NCBI RefSeq assembly: GCF_018127805.1
Contig: NZ_CP072334.1
Location: forward strand, 1,652,001-1,716,000
From: Prevotella sp. oral taxon 475
GTDB lineage: Bacteria > Bacteroidota > Bacteroidia > Bacteroidales > Bacteroidaceae
Length of the DNA stretch: 64,000 nucleotides
Direction: 5' to 3'
Under the pieces are notes generated by a model that saw nothing but the letters and a program-made list of their open reading frames with translations, was not told the DNA's origin and made no database searches. This document shows positions 16,399 through 25,296 of this stretch, in pieces. Every line of letters starts with the position of its first letter. Position 1 is the first letter of the stretch. The position numbers and the translations under genes are program-made.

Positions 16399-18747
16399 TT
16401 ATTTCAACAAATATCGCACCTTGATGGCGAAAGAACGACCAGGCAAGGGTCGATTCAGTTCCGACACGACATCGCGATTAGTGAGATTCTTCACTTTGAG
16501 AGAGAACGTCCAACGGTTGTTCATCATACTGTGTTCGAGACCAGCATCGAGAGTAAACGATGTAGGAATCTTACGGTCTTGGTTGACGCTCATCTCAAAG
16601 TCATAGAAATATTGATGGATGTAAGAGACATCCAACAGCAGGCGAGTGTTGCTTCCCTTAGCCCCAAAGAGGTTCTCCCGATGGTATTCCACGCCACCAT
16701 TGCCCAAAAGATAAGGAATGTTGGGGATACGTTTGTTATAGGTAGGATTCTCCACATTCGATTCCGGCATCCATCTTCGCACGTCGCGGAGGTCTTGGTA
16801 AGTGCAGTTTGCATAAGCATAGAGCCAAGGCAGGATGTCGTATTTCACATCGACCTCAATGCCATAAGTGCGCACCTCGCCGAAGTTGGTATAGTGATAG
16901 AAGGCCGGAACCACATCGGGCGCATAGCGAATCATGTCTTTCAGTCTGCTATAAAAAAGGTTGAGCTCTGCCTCAAGCAATCCGTTTTGCTCATGAAAAC
17001 GGCGATAGAGTGTCCCCAGGTTGATGCTCTTCACTCGTTCGGGTTGCAGATGGGTAGAGGCCAACACAGAATATCCGTTACCAATCAGTTCTTCCGAGGT
17101 AGGTGTTCGCACCTCCGAACTAAACGAAGCCTTAACCATTAAATGGTGAGTGAGCCGATATCGCATTGATTCGTTCCAGCCTATGTAATGGCGATGCAGG
17201 TTAATATTTTCGGCATTAGACATATAGAAATTGGGTAAATAGCGTGTCTTAGATGTAAAGAAATAGTCTTTCACGATGAAAGCACTCTGAAAACGATTGT
17301 CGAAGAGCATCAAATCGTAAGACAACCCCGTGGTGACACTGTTCATCCTGCTGTTGAAATTGGCCTTAAAGCCCAAGGCCTTTTCCATCAGTTCGTCTTT
17401 TGGCAGCAGACGGGTGTAGGCTTCATAGACATTCAGATTGAACGAATGGTGTGCATCGAGCGTGTAGTTGAGATTGAGTTTACTGATAAGATCGTGACTC
17501 CTATTGTGTCCATCGGCGGGATAAGCCCCCTGTTCGCCACCATATGGAGAGGTGGGAGGATAGGCCGTTCCATCCCAATCATATCGTTTCATCGCCTTGT
17601 CCGAGAGTCCGTAGCCGGCATAACTGTAAGCCAGATTGAAGTCGAGTGCCAGGGCATCGGCAAAAAATTGCTCGCGTTTGAGAGTCAGTTCGGTAGCGAA
17701 GCCCGAAGAATGGTTAAACGCCTCGCGGATGTCCGTATCGATACCCTGTATCTCTTGCCGTGTGTTAGAATAGAGTGCTTCTAATTTCAGTTCGTCAAAC
17801 CACCATTTCGTAGCCTTCAACGAGCCACCGAAAACAGCCTTCCGGTAGGCATCGTGGTTGCGTCTCACACGCCGCCCGTCCAGGTTGTGCAGCGTCATGA
17901 GGTAGCTATTGTCCGAATAAGTAAACAATCCGCCCACCCCAAACTGCAATCCCAGCCGTTGATTGGTACGTTTCAGCACAGCATTTGCCCGATGGGTGTT
18001 GAATGAACCACACTCATACGAAGCGTCGAGATACATAGGCGGATATTCTTTTGTTACGACATTGACGGCCCCACCCAAAGCCGAGCCACCGAATTTATAA
18101 GGAACGATACCCTTGTAGACCTCAATCCGTTCGATCATGTCAGTGGGAATATCGTTCAGGGTAACGAAATTTGTGAGCTGCCCCATCGATGTTTCATCAA
18201 CAAAAAGTCCCAGTCGCTTACCCTCAAGTCCGCGAACCGACAGTCGCGAGGCACTCCCAACGCCGCCCGTACTGCGAACGGTGATGCCGGCAGAACGAGC
18301 CAACACCTCGTCGATAGACGATGCCGTGCCTTGCAGTTCCTTGAATGTCATTACCGATACAGGCATGGCCGACTCACGCATCCTACGCACTTCATTACGC
18401 CCCACCACTGTCACTTCGTTCAGTTTGACGGTCGTGCTACTCATCACCACATCGTGTTGAAATTCCACGCCTTGAGCAATCGTGGCCTTAAAAGTCTCGG
18501 TCTTGCATCCCACGCAGTGAAAGGTTAAGTTCACCCGATTGCTTTTCACCGCGATGCGATAGTTACCTTCCTTGTCTGAAGACGTGCCTGTACGCCCATT
18601 ATCAGCCGAAACGGCTACATCAGCAAGGGGCATTTGTGTGTCGGCCTGGGTTATTTTTCCGTATATAACGGCTGTTTGAGCACTCAATGTGGTGCAGACC
18701 AACAAGAGAAAGCTCGTTAAACGAACTCTGCTTTTTGTATGATTCAT
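16399..18747 (-). CDS. TonB-dependent outer-membrane receptor
   Basis: The 782-residue product starts MNHTKSRVRLTSFLLLVC (signal peptide). After it comes a carboxypeptidase-like regulatory domain (VIYGKITQADTQMPLADVAVSADNG), then the plug domain with RLSVRGLEGKRLGLFVDE and IERIEVYKGIVPYKFGG, then a 22-strand-type barrel ending in aromatic residues (FAIKVRYLLK). It is not of the SusC length (about 1000) and has no SusD neighbour, which points to a siderophore, haem or metal substrate rather than glycan. It lies between a TetR gene and a DUF4374 lipoprotein gene in one operon. Confidence 0.93.
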   Translation of the reverse strand: MNHTKSRVRLTSFLLLVCTTLSAQTAVIYGKITQADTQMPLADVAVSADNGRTGTSSDKEGNYRIAVKSNRVNLTFHCVGCKTETFKATIAQGVEFQHDVVMSSTTVKLNEVTVVGRNEVRRMRESAMPVSVMTFKELQGTASSIDEVLARSAGITVRSTGGVGSASRLSVRGLEGKRLGLFVDETSMGQLTNFVTLNDIPTDMIERIEVYKGIVPYKFGGSALGGAVNVVTKEYPPMYLDASYECGSFNTHRANAVLKRTNQRLGLQFGVGGLFTYSDNSYLMTLHNLDGRRVRRNHDAYRKAVFGGSLKATKWWFDELKLEALYSNTRQEIQGIDTDIREAFNHSSGFATELTLKREQFFADALALDFNLAYSYAGYGLSDKAMKRYDWDGTAYPPTSPYGGEQGAYPADGHNRSHDLISKLNLNYTLDAHHSFNLNVYEAYTRLLPKDELMEKALGFKANFNSRMNSVTTGLSYDLMLFDNRFQSAFIVKDYFFTSKTRYLPNFYMSNAENINLHRHYIGWNESMRYRLTHHLMVKASFSSEVRTPTSEELIGNGYSVLASTHLQPERVKSINLGTLYRRFHEQNGLLEAELNLFYSRLKDMIRYAPDVVPAFYHYTNFGEVRTYGIEVDVKYDILPWLYAYANCTYQDLRDVRRWMPESNVENPTYNKRIPNIPYLLGNGGVEYHRENLFGAKGSNTRLLLDVSYIHQYFYDFEMSVNQDRKIPTSFTLDAGLEHSMMNNRWTFSLKVKNLTNRDVVSELNRPLPGRSFAIKVRYLLK

Positions 18748-18780
18748 TGTTTGTATTGGCTCCAATAACATTTTTATTTT

Positions 18781-19398
18781 TCACTTAATTTCGAGCACCT
18801 TGTACCAACCGGCTGCGCCAAACTTGATATACTCCAAGAGAAACCGCTCGATTTCCTCATCGGTGAGTTGGTCGTCGGCCACGATTTCGGTCAGCACAGT
18901 GACCCACATCGCACCGCAAATGCGCATCAGAAAGGGCGAGAATTCCACTTTTTGTTGCGGAAACTTCTCTTTCATCAGTTCCAAATACTCCATGCTGCGT
19001 CGCATCTGTTGGTCGATCAGCCACTTTCGATAGCCTCCCAACGACGTTTCAGCCGTATCGAAGAAAAGAAGTCGCAGTTCGGCGCGGTAGGTCTTAATGA
19101 TTTTCAGGAGTCGTTTCATCAACTCGCGCTGCAAACTCTCGATAGAAAAGATGCCTATTGTCAAATTGTCGTTGCTGTTGTTGTATGCCATATGCTCGTC
19201 AAGCGCATGGAGCAATGGAGTCAGAACGGTGTGGAGCAGTTCGTCTTTATTCTTGAAATACTTATAAATATTGCCCAGAGCCACACCCGATGCTTTAGAA
19301 ATCACACGCATAGAAGTTTTCTTCACACCGTGTTTGATGAACTCGTTATGAGCCACAGCAACGAGTTTTTCTTTGATATCGTCTTTCTTCACCTGCAT
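18781..19398 (-). CDS. TetR-family transcriptional regulator
   Basis: The 205-residue product starts MQVKKDDIKEKLVAVAHNEF; an upstream in-frame ATG (19437) is possible but lies inside the structured leader. The helix-turn-helix is visible (HGVKKTSMRVISKASGVALGNIYKYFKNKDELL, about residues 22-55), followed by a helical ligand domain. It is the first gene of the operon with the TonB receptor 34 bases downstream, so it probably autoregulates the uptake genes in response to their substrate. Confidence 0.92.
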   Translation of the reverse strand: MQVKKDDIKEKLVAVAHNEFIKHGVKKTSMRVISKASGVALGNIYKYFKNKDELLHTVLTPLLHALDEHMAYNNSNDNLTIGIFSIESLQRELMKRLLKIIKTYRAELRLLFFDTAETSLGGYRKWLIDQQMRRSMEYLELMKEKFPQQKVEFSPFLMRICGAMWVTVLTEIVADDQLTDEEIERFLLEYIKFGAAGWYKVLEIK

Positions 19399-19449
19399 GA
19401 CATAAGCGATTTTTCCAGACGAACGAAAAGCGAACATTGTTTAGAAATG

Positions 19450-19519
19450 TTCATAAAAAAAGCGCACTGTCTAAAAAAGAGACAGTGCGCTTTGATAAAT
19501 GGGCCGCAGATTTGCAGCC
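19450..19519 (-). promoter_or_regulatory. Structured leader with intrinsic terminator before tetR
   Basis: Reading the minus strand, GGCTGC...GCGGCC (19519-19502) forms a six-pair hairpin, then GCGCACTGTCT...AGACAGTGCGC (about 19490-19460) forms an 11-pair hairpin followed at once by seven T residues. This is a typical intrinsic terminator placed between promoter and first gene, so it may be an attenuator, or the end of a short RNA of about 100 bases. Confidence 0.65.
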
Positions 19520-19564
19520 TTATGCTATTTCTGTTGTGTATCATGTCGAATTGTTTACAGTTTG

Positions 19565-19595
19565 CAAAAGTACAAACACTTCGCCTAACCGGCAA
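19565..19595 (-). promoter_or_regulatory. Promoter of tetR-TonB-DUF4374 operon
   Basis: Minus-strand TTG (19595-19593) and TACTTTTG (19572-19565) lie 20 bases apart. Confidence 0.75.
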
Positions 19596-19717
19596 TACCT
19601 ACAACTTAGTATTTTTCAAACCTTCTTGCATTCCCTCCTATTGATGTCTTACAATACTGCCCTTTCATCTTCTGTGAGTTAACCGTCTGATAATCAGTAT
19701 TTAATAAACGAAGTTGC

Positions 19718-19800
19718 AAAAGCTTAGGTTTTGGCGTGCGAAAGCTAAGAAAATGAAATGCAAAAGCTAAGAAAATGCAAGGCAAAAGCTAAGAGAATGA
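19718..19800. repeat. 22-base AGCT repeats, four copies
   Basis: GCAAAAGCTAAGAAAATG-type units have AGCT at 19721, 19743, 19765 and 19787, exactly 22 bases apart and all in one orientation. They lie beyond the tetR promoter in the gap before the small membrane-protein gene. Confidence 0.9.
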
Positions 19801-19931
19801 AAAATGGACAGATAAAGATGGCTCCACCCTATTTATTATAAGAAAGAGAGATGATTGGCTTAAGAAAGGAGGATAATGTAGTTAAGAAAAGGGGATGGAT
19901 TCCGATTCGGGGTACAAAAACAAGGTGAAGG

Positions 19932-20111
19932 TCAATATTTTTCCTCTCGTTTCTGCACAACAATATGGATGATGGTGCCCAAAACTACTAAGAACAACCC
20001 CATCCATAGGACTTGATTGTGGTGTGTCCAACCGGCTAAGTAACTGAGAAGAAACCATGCCACGCCCGCACATAATAAAAAAAGACCACAATAGGGGAGA
20101 AACTTTTTCAT
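19932..20111 (-). CDS. Small two-helix membrane protein (59 residues)
   Basis: The frame MKKFLPYCGLFLLCAGVAWF... ends in HIVVQKREEKY. Two hydrophobic segments (about residues 7-25 and 34-51) are separated by a polar GWTHHNQ turn, and both ends are charged, which suggests a helical hairpin in the inner membrane. The overlapping longer frame on the same strand has poor composition, so this shorter frame is preferred. It is divergent from rpsF, sharing the 20112-20227 region. I do not recognise a family. Confidence 0.7.
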   Translation of the reverse strand: MKKFLPYCGLFLLCAGVAWFLLSYLAGWTHHNQVLWMGLFLVVLGTIIHIVVQKREEKY

Positions 20112-20150
20112 GCTGATACTTGTTATCTGGCAGCAAAATTACGAAAAACA

Positions 20151-20182
20151 TTTGGTAGGCCGGATAAAAAGCCATACCTTTG
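20151..20182 (+). promoter_or_regulatory. Promoter of rpsF-rpsR-rplI
   Basis: TTTG (20151-20154) and TACCTTTG (20175-20182), 20 bases apart, a full consensus match. Confidence 0.9.
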
Positions 20183-20227
20183 CAACGCATTTTCGCAAAT
20201 TAACAATTCATTATTTACATTTTTAGT

Positions 20228-20575
20228 ATGAATCAATACGAAACCGTTTTCATTTTGACTCCCGTTTTGTCTGATGAACAGATGAAGGAAACGGTCGCTA
20301 AATTCAAGAAGCTCCTCACCGATAATGGTGCCGAGATTGTGAATGAAGAGGCCTGGGGATTGAAGAAGATGGCTTATGCTATTCAGAAGAAATCTACAGG
20401 CTTTTACTGCCTGCTGGAGTTCAAAGCAGAGCCGGAAGTAATTAAAACTCTCGAAACTGGCTACCGCCGCGATGAAAAGGTGATCCGCCACATGACGGTG
20501 AAACTCGACAAATATGCTGTGCAGTATGCCGAAAAGAGAAAACACAAATGGACTGAAAAATTGAAGGAGGCTTAA
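20228..20575 (+). CDS. rpsF: 30S ribosomal protein bS6
   Basis: The 115-residue product starts [19 protein letters not shown] and contains [22 protein letters not shown], the S6 fold that pairs with S18 on 16S rRNA. First gene of the canonical S6-S18-L9 operon. Its last codons contain an AAGGAGG site that serves rpsR. Confidence 0.98.
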   Translation: MNQYETVFILTPVLSDEQMKETVAKFKKLLTDNGAEIVNEEAWGLKKMAYAIQKKSTGFYCLLEFKAEPEVIKTLETGYRRDEKVIRHMTVKLDKYAVQYAEKRKHKWTEKLKEA

Positions 20576-20579
20576 AAAA

Positions 20580-20849
20580 ATGGCAGAAAAACAATCGGAA
20601 ATACGCTACTTGACTCCGCCGTCAGTAGATACCAAGAAGAAAAAGTATTGTCGTTTCAAAAAGAGCGGCATCAAATATATCGACTATAAGGATCCTGAGT
20701 TCCTGAAGAAGTTCCTCAATGAGCAGGGTAAAATTCTTCCCCGACGCATCACCGGAACGTCTCTGAAGTATCAACGCCGCGTGGCACAGGCGATTAAACG
20801 TGCACGCCAAATTGCGTTGCTTCCTTATGTAACCGATTTGATGAAGTAA
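20580..20849 (+). CDS. rpsR: 30S ribosomal protein bS18
   Basis: The 89-residue basic protein contains [24 protein letters not shown] and [30 protein letters not shown], diagnostic of S18. It starts four bases after the rpsF stop, with an AAGGAGG ribosome-binding site inside rpsF. Confidence 0.98.
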   Translation: MAEKQSEIRYLTPPSVDTKKKKYCRFKKSGIKYIDYKDPEFLKKFLNEQGKILPRRITGTSLKYQRRVAQAIKRARQIALLPYVTDLMK

Positions 20850-20866
20850 TTAAAGGAGGAAACAGA

Positions 20867-21442
20867 ATGGAAATCATACTCAAAGAAGATATTATCGGAC
20901 TGGGATACAAAAACGATATCGTTAACGTGAAGAGCGGATACGGACGCAACTATCTCATTCCGAAAGGTAAAGGCGTTATCGCATCGGCATCGGCAAAAAA
21001 GATCTTGGCCGAGAATCTGAAACAACAAGCTCATAAACTGGCTGCTATCAAGGCTGAAGCCGAGAAGAAAGCAGAAGCTCTCAACGGCGTGGCTCTCGTG
21101 ATTGCAGCAAAGGTTTCGGCAACAGGTGTTACCTATGGCTCGGTGAACACAGCTACCGTAGCTGAAGAACTGAAAAAGCTGGGCATCGAGGTAGACCGGA
21201 AAATCATCACTATGCGTGATATTAAGAAGGTTGGCGACTTCGAAGCTCTTGTTCACTTCCACAAAGAAGTTGAAGTGGTTGTTCCTGTAAAGGTTGTTGC
21301 AGAGAATGCTGAAGTAGCTGTTGCTGCTGAAGAAGCTCCCCAAACAGAAGCCTCTCAAGCGGAAATTGCTGCCGCCACAGAGACGGCTCCCGTAGCTGAA
21401 GATGTTGTTACAGAGACTGAAGAAGCTCCTGCAGCAGAATAA
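20867..21442 (+). CDS. rplI: 50S ribosomal protein bL9 with acidic tail
   Basis: The N-terminal domain (MEIILKEDIIGLGYKNDIVNVKSGYGRNYLIPKG) and C-terminal domain (to about residue 147) are normal for L9. The protein is 191 residues, about 40 longer than usual, because of an Ala/Glu/Thr/Val-rich tail rich in EEAP and ETAP steps. The tail is low in complexity and probably disordered. An AAAGGAGG site precedes the ATG. Confidence 0.97.
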   Translation: MEIILKEDIIGLGYKNDIVNVKSGYGRNYLIPKGKGVIASASAKKILAENLKQQAHKLAAIKAEAEKKAEALNGVALVIAAKVSATGVTYGSVNTATVAEELKKLGIEVDRKIITMRDIKKVGDFEALVHFHKEVEVVVPVKVVAENAEVAVAAEEAPQTEASQAEIAAATETAPVAEDVVTETEEAPAAE

Positions 21443-21468
21443 TCGCTGACTGCATAAGCATATTTATA

Positions 21469-21506
21469 AAAATCCCGGTTGACCAATCGTCAACCGGGAT
21501 TTCTCA
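21469..21506 (+). terminator. Terminator after rplI
   Basis: AAATCCCGGTTGAC pairs with GTCAACCGGGATTT around CAATC. The flanking A- and T-tracts are short, so it may work on both strands for the convergent pdxT. Confidence 0.8.
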
Positions 21507-21540
21507 TATAGTCACCATTTGTCTGAAGATCGGTGAAAGA

Positions 21541-22116
21541 TTAGGCTTTCCCTGAAACCATGTTTACAAACAGACGGTGGATGGAAAGGTCGGCATTAAG
21601 CTCGGGATGAAAAGAGGTAACAAGCTGATGCCCTTGCCTTGCTGCCACAATATGACCGTTCACTTCGGCCAAAACCTCTACCCCAGGGCCCACTTGAGCA
21701 ATATAAGGCGCACGGATGAAAGTCATCGGTACAGCATGGGATAAGCCCTTGATGGCATTCTCTGCATAGAAACTGCCGAGTTGACGACCGTAAGCGTTGC
21801 GACAAACCGTGATATCCATTGTCGAAATGCGTTGCAAATCATCTCCTACCACTTTTTTTGCTAACAAAATCAGTCCTGCACAGGTACCAAAAACCGGTAA
21901 GCCTGCCTCGATTTCCTGACGAATAGGCTCAAGCAACGCCAATTCGCGCAGCAGCTTCAACATCGTGGTGCTTTCTCCGCCGGGAATGATGAGCGCATCT
22001 TTGGGCTGTTGCCAATCCGTGGCTTGGCGAACTTCAAAGAATTCAACACCCAGTTGTGTCAGCATTTTCTCATGTTCGAGAAAGGCTCCCTGTAGGGCAA
22101 GAATGGCAATTCTCAT
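21541..22116 (-). CDS. pdxT: PLP synthase glutaminase subunit
   Basis: The 191-residue class I amidotransferase-like protein has MRIAILALQGAFLEHEKML, the oxyanion region PGGESTTMLKLL, the nucleophile Cys in FGTCAGLILLA, and His-x-Glu in SFHPEL near residue 170. It supplies ammonia from glutamine to PdxS for pyridoxal 5'-phosphate synthesis. Four bases separate it from pdxS upstream. Confidence 0.97.
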   Translation of the reverse strand: MRIAILALQGAFLEHEKMLTQLGVEFFEVRQATDWQQPKDALIIPGGESTTMLKLLRELALLEPIRQEIEAGLPVFGTCAGLILLAKKVVGDDLQRISTMDITVCRNAYGRQLGSFYAENAIKGLSHAVPMTFIRAPYIAQVGPGVEVLAEVNGHIVAARQGHQLVTSFHPELNADLSIHRLFVNMVSGKA

Positions 22117-22120
22117 TCTC

Positions 22121-22996
22121 TTATTGTCCTCTCTCGGCCATGAGCAGTGCGATTTCCTGCTCGTTAATGCCTACCATCGCTTCTCCAAGGTCTTCAGAAA
22201 GTTCGGCCAGCATCTTGGCATCATTGTAATTCGTTACCGCTTTCACGATGGCTGCCGCACGTTTGGCAGGGTCGCCCGACTTAAAGATACCCGAACCAAC
22301 GAACACACCTTCGGCTCCGAGTTGCATCATCAGGGCTGCGTCGGCTGGCGTAGCTACTCCTCCTGCTGCAAAATTCACTACAGGCAGCTTACCGTTCTCG
22401 TGTACATAACGCACCAACTCGTAAGGAGCCTGCATGGCTTTAGCTGCTTCGTAGAGCTCATCCTCGCTCATCGAGGTGAGTCGACGTATCTCACTCTGCA
22501 TCATTCTCAGATGTCGAACGGCCTGAATCACATCTCCTGTACCCGGTTCTCCTTTGGTGCGAATCATCGTTGCCCCCTCGGCGATACGACGCAAAGCCTC
22601 GTTCAGGTTCTTGGCACCACATACAAAAGGTACGTCGAACTTGTTTTTGTCGATGTGATAAACATCGTCGGCCGGCGAGAGGACCTCACTCTCGTCGATG
22701 TAATCGATTTCGATGGCTTGCAGAATCTGTGCCTCGGCAAAGTGGCCGATACGGCATTTGGCCATCACAGGAATGGAAACCGCTTCTTGAATGCCTTTGA
22801 TCATCTTCGGATCGCTCATGCGCGATACGCCACCGGCTGCACGGATGTCTGCAGGAATACGCTCTAAGGCCATTACGGCACAGGCACCTGCGGCCTCAGC
22901 AATGCGAGCCTGCTCGGGGGTTGTTACGTCCATGATGACACCGCCTTTCAGCATCTGTGCCAAATTTCTGTTCAATTCTTGTCTGTTCTCTTTCAT
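22121..22996 (-). CDS. pdxS: PLP synthase subunit PdxS
   Basis: The 291-residue barrel enzyme makes PLP from ribose 5-phosphate, glyceraldehyde 3-phosphate and ammonia. Key features: [28 protein letters not shown], the catalytic Lys in [10 protein letters not shown], and the second Lys region [42 protein letters not shown] is the phosphate loop. It begins four bases after the stop of the ThiD-like/AraC gene, so all three form one operon. Confidence 0.98.
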   Translation of the reverse strand: MKENRQELNRNLAQMLKGGVIMDVTTPEQARIAEAAGACAVMALERIPADIRAAGGVSRMSDPKMIKGIQEAVSIPVMAKCRIGHFAEAQILQAIEIDYIDESEVLSPADDVYHIDKNKFDVPFVCGAKNLNEALRRIAEGATMIRTKGEPGTGDVIQAVRHLRMMQSEIRRLTSMSEDELYEAAKAMQAPYELVRYVHENGKLPVVNFAAGGVATPADAALMMQLGAEGVFVGSGIFKSGDPAKRAAAIVKAVTNYNDAKMLAELSEDLGEAMVGINEQEIALLMAERGQ

Positions 22997-23000
22997 GTTG

Positions 23001-24107
23001 TTATGTATTTAAACGTTTGTCTTTTCGATATTCACTGGGAGAGAGCCCGTTCATCTTCTTAAAGAACTTTGCAAAATGCGCTTGCGAGTGGAATCCAAAA
23101 GCGTAGGCTATCTCTTGCACGGTCTTGTCTGAGACGGCGAGCAACTGCTCGATCTCTTGCATCAGAAATTCATCAATGATATTTTTGGGCGACTTCCCGC
23201 TGATGCGCCTTGTCACCTGAGCGAGATAACGACTGCTGACATTAAGACGGTCGGCGTAGAATTTGACATCGTTATTGGTGCGATGGTGTTTGGCTATCTC
23301 GTCTACAAATTCGTTATAGAGCTCGCTGCTACGTCCCATTAGGCCCGTATTGAGAACCAAGAGCTGACTCATATAGTTGCGGGCATTCACCACAGCCTCG
23401 AACAACGTGTTGCCATTGCTGATGAAAGTGGCGATGGCCGAGGAGAGATTGCCACTCAAACCATGCCTGAACTCATCGGTTCGTCCCATCTGCAATGAAG
23501 AAAGGAAAGTGGGCTCATCTTGTTCCCTACAGGCAAAGACGTCGGTATTGGTGGCAGAAAGCAGATGTCCGCCCTGCAAAAGCACGGCTCCGCAGCCATA
23601 ATTAAGCAACGTTTCTGTTGCCGATGTCATCTCTTGCGAGGTGGTGATCGCACTTTTCGTGAAGTATTCTGCGTCTGCTCTTTTAATAATCACCAGCGAA
23701 CACAATGGAAGAAGTGTACGGATAATCTCCTCGATTACTTCGGTTGTCATTAGCATTTCGTTCTGACTGGAAATGATAACCGGGTCGTAGATCACGTATT
23801 GGGGTTTGTGTTTCTGCAACTGAGCTGCAATTTCGACCACTGCATCGGCCTGTCTCACCATTCCGACTTTCACCACTAAAGGTTGCATATCGTTGATGAT
23901 GGCTTCTATCTGACCCGTAATAGCAGATACGGGCAGATCGTAAAACTCTTGGATGCCTAACGTGTTCTGTGCTGTTATCGAAGTGATAGCCGACACGGCA
24001 TTACCACCCAGCGCAGCAATCATTTTGATGTCTGCCTGTATGCCTGCACCTCCGCTACCGTCAGAACCGGTAATGGTCAGAATGGTATTTCGCTGTTGTC
24101 TTTCCAC
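23001..24107 (-). CDS. ThiD-like domain fused to AraC DNA-binding domain
   Basis: The 368-residue product is a two-part fusion. Residues 8-255 follow the ThiD/PdxK ribokinase-fold kinases ([40 protein letters not shown]). Residues 262-365 are an AraC/XylS pair of helix-turn-helices ([54 protein letters not shown]). The usual catalytic segment HGTGC reads HGLSG (216-219), losing the active-site Cys/Asp, and the TPNxxEA motif is IKRADAEY. This suggests a substrate sensor rather than a kinase. As first gene before pdxS and pdxT it most likely controls B6 synthesis. Fusion and residues are visible; the sensing role is inferred. Confidence 0.85.
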   Translation of the reverse strand: MERQQRNTILTITGSDGSGGAGIQADIKMIAALGGNAVSAITSITAQNTLGIQEFYDLPVSAITGQIEAIINDMQPLVVKVGMVRQADAVVEIAAQLQKHKPQYVIYDPVIISSQNEMLMTTEVIEEIIRTLLPLCSLVIIKRADAEYFTKSAITTSQEMTSATETLLNYGCGAVLLQGGHLLSATNTDVFACREQDEPTFLSSLQMGRTDEFRHGLSGNLSSAIATFISNGNTLFEAVVNARNYMSQLLVLNTGLMGRSSELYNEFVDEIAKHHRTNNDVKFYADRLNVSSRYLAQVTRRISGKSPKNIIDEFLMQEIEQLLAVSDKTVQEIAYAFGFHSQAHFAKFFKKMNGLSPSEYRKDKRLNT

Positions 24108-24288
24108 TTCTTGCGTATCTTTTGTAGATATAAGTGTCTCTGCTTGTACGATACAAAGGAAACAAAAAAAAGGAAACCGACGAAATATAGTTCCTTTTTG
24201 TACAAATAATGCGACGATATGTATAAAGGATAACCTCTATGACCATGCAATAGAGCTGAGACGGAGGTATTTTTAGGACTTCAAACGG

Positions 24289-25179
24289 TTAGTTTTGCAT
24301 CATATAGAGGCCCAATTTGTAGAGACTGAACAAAGAGAGAGAAGGATGTCGCCCCTGAAGATGCCTCCGCAGCAAGGGATGGAGGAGTTTGAAAGTGAAG
24401 CGGAACAATCTGCCGAGATGCCACCTTTCCAACTGCTGCGAACAGTGGATGATGGGAGAAAGATCCGAGAGTTCGTCCCGGAATTGGTACAACGTGTGCA
24501 GGCTTTCTTCGGTTTTCGACAGGAAATCGGCGTTTGAGTCGTAGTGGTTGAAGCCTAAAGGATTGTAGATGTGTGTGACGGTGATACCAGCTTGCTCTAA
24601 GGTTTTACCAAAGAACACATCTTCGTATCCATAGGTGCGAAAGCGATGATCGAATGGAATACGTTCGAGCACCGTCTGAGCGATGAGTACATTGGAAGTG
24701 TTGAAGTGACTGTTGGGCGACAAACTCCTTTGTGTTGGAGTGTGAAAGATTTCTGCCTGTCGTTCGTATTTGTACTTCAGTTCGCTCCCTTTCGGCATAA
24801 GATCTGCCCCGATGCTATTTCCACCGTAAACCACTCGTTGCTCTTCAGTAGTATTGAGATAACGTAATAGAAAGTCTTCTACCACTACCTTCATATCGCT
24901 ATCCACGAAAAGCAACCAAGGATAGCGAGCCGTTGCTGCAAGAATGTTTCTTATCTGCGCACGCCCTACATTCTCCTGTCGAACGATGTGGCGACAGTAG
25001 GACAGATCTTTTATATGCTCGTTTGTTGCCATTGTTCGAGCATCGGAACTTCCATCTTCTGCCACCAAGATTTCAAAGTTCAGTCCCACAATTGCTGTAG
25101 CCTGTCGATACAATTCCTTCACCAGAGGCAGACAGGCATAATTATAGGTGGGAATCAATATGGATAATTGCTGTTTCAT
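24289..25179 (-). CDS. Glycosyltransferase family 2
   Basis: The 296-residue product is started at MKQQLSILIPTYNYA because this is the normal GT2 beginning. AEDGSS is the nucleotide-binding loop, FVDSDMKV carries the DxD, and YGYEDVFFG is an ED acceptor-side motif typical of the glycosyltransferase group with a C-terminal galactosyltransferase-like region. The C-terminus is basic and hydrophobic (LGRLFRFTFKLLHPLLRRHLQG), suggesting membrane association. It is transcribed alone and divergent from the DUF4923 gene. Sugar and acceptor are unknown. Confidence 0.88.
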   Translation of the reverse strand: MKQQLSILIPTYNYACLPLVKELYRQATAIVGLNFEILVAEDGSSDARTMATNEHIKDLSYCRHIVRQENVGRAQIRNILAATARYPWLLFVDSDMKVVVEDFLLRYLNTTEEQRVVYGGNSIGADLMPKGSELKYKYERQAEIFHTPTQRSLSPNSHFNTSNVLIAQTVLERIPFDHRFRTYGYEDVFFGKTLEQAGITVTHIYNPLGFNHYDSNADFLSKTEESLHTLYQFRDELSDLSPIIHCSQQLERWHLGRLFRFTFKLLHPLLRRHLQGRHPSLSLFSLYKLGLYMMQN

Positions 25180-25262
25180 ACGTTGCCTGCAAATATAACC
25201 ATTTTGAACGGTAACGATTTCCTTTTTCCTCGGATTATCTTCTGCGTTCATTGGATTAGTCG

Positions 25263-25270
25263 TATCTTTG
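25263..25270 (+). promoter_or_regulatory. -7 box for DUF4923 gene
   Basis: TATCTTTG followed by CAACCG fits the -7 consensus, 27 bases before the start codon; a -33 element at proper spacing is not clear. Confidence 0.5.
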
Positions 25271-25296
25271 CAACCGATTTTTAAGAGAAAATAGAA

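Noticed and set aside
16399-18747. SusC-type glycan importer
   Set aside because: The receptor is about 780 residues and has no SusD neighbour; a TetR and a DUF4374 partner point to another substrate class.
19882-20190. 102-codon minus-strand frame over the small membrane protein
   Set aside because: Its composition is irregular, while the shorter frame at 19932-20111 gives two clean membrane helices.
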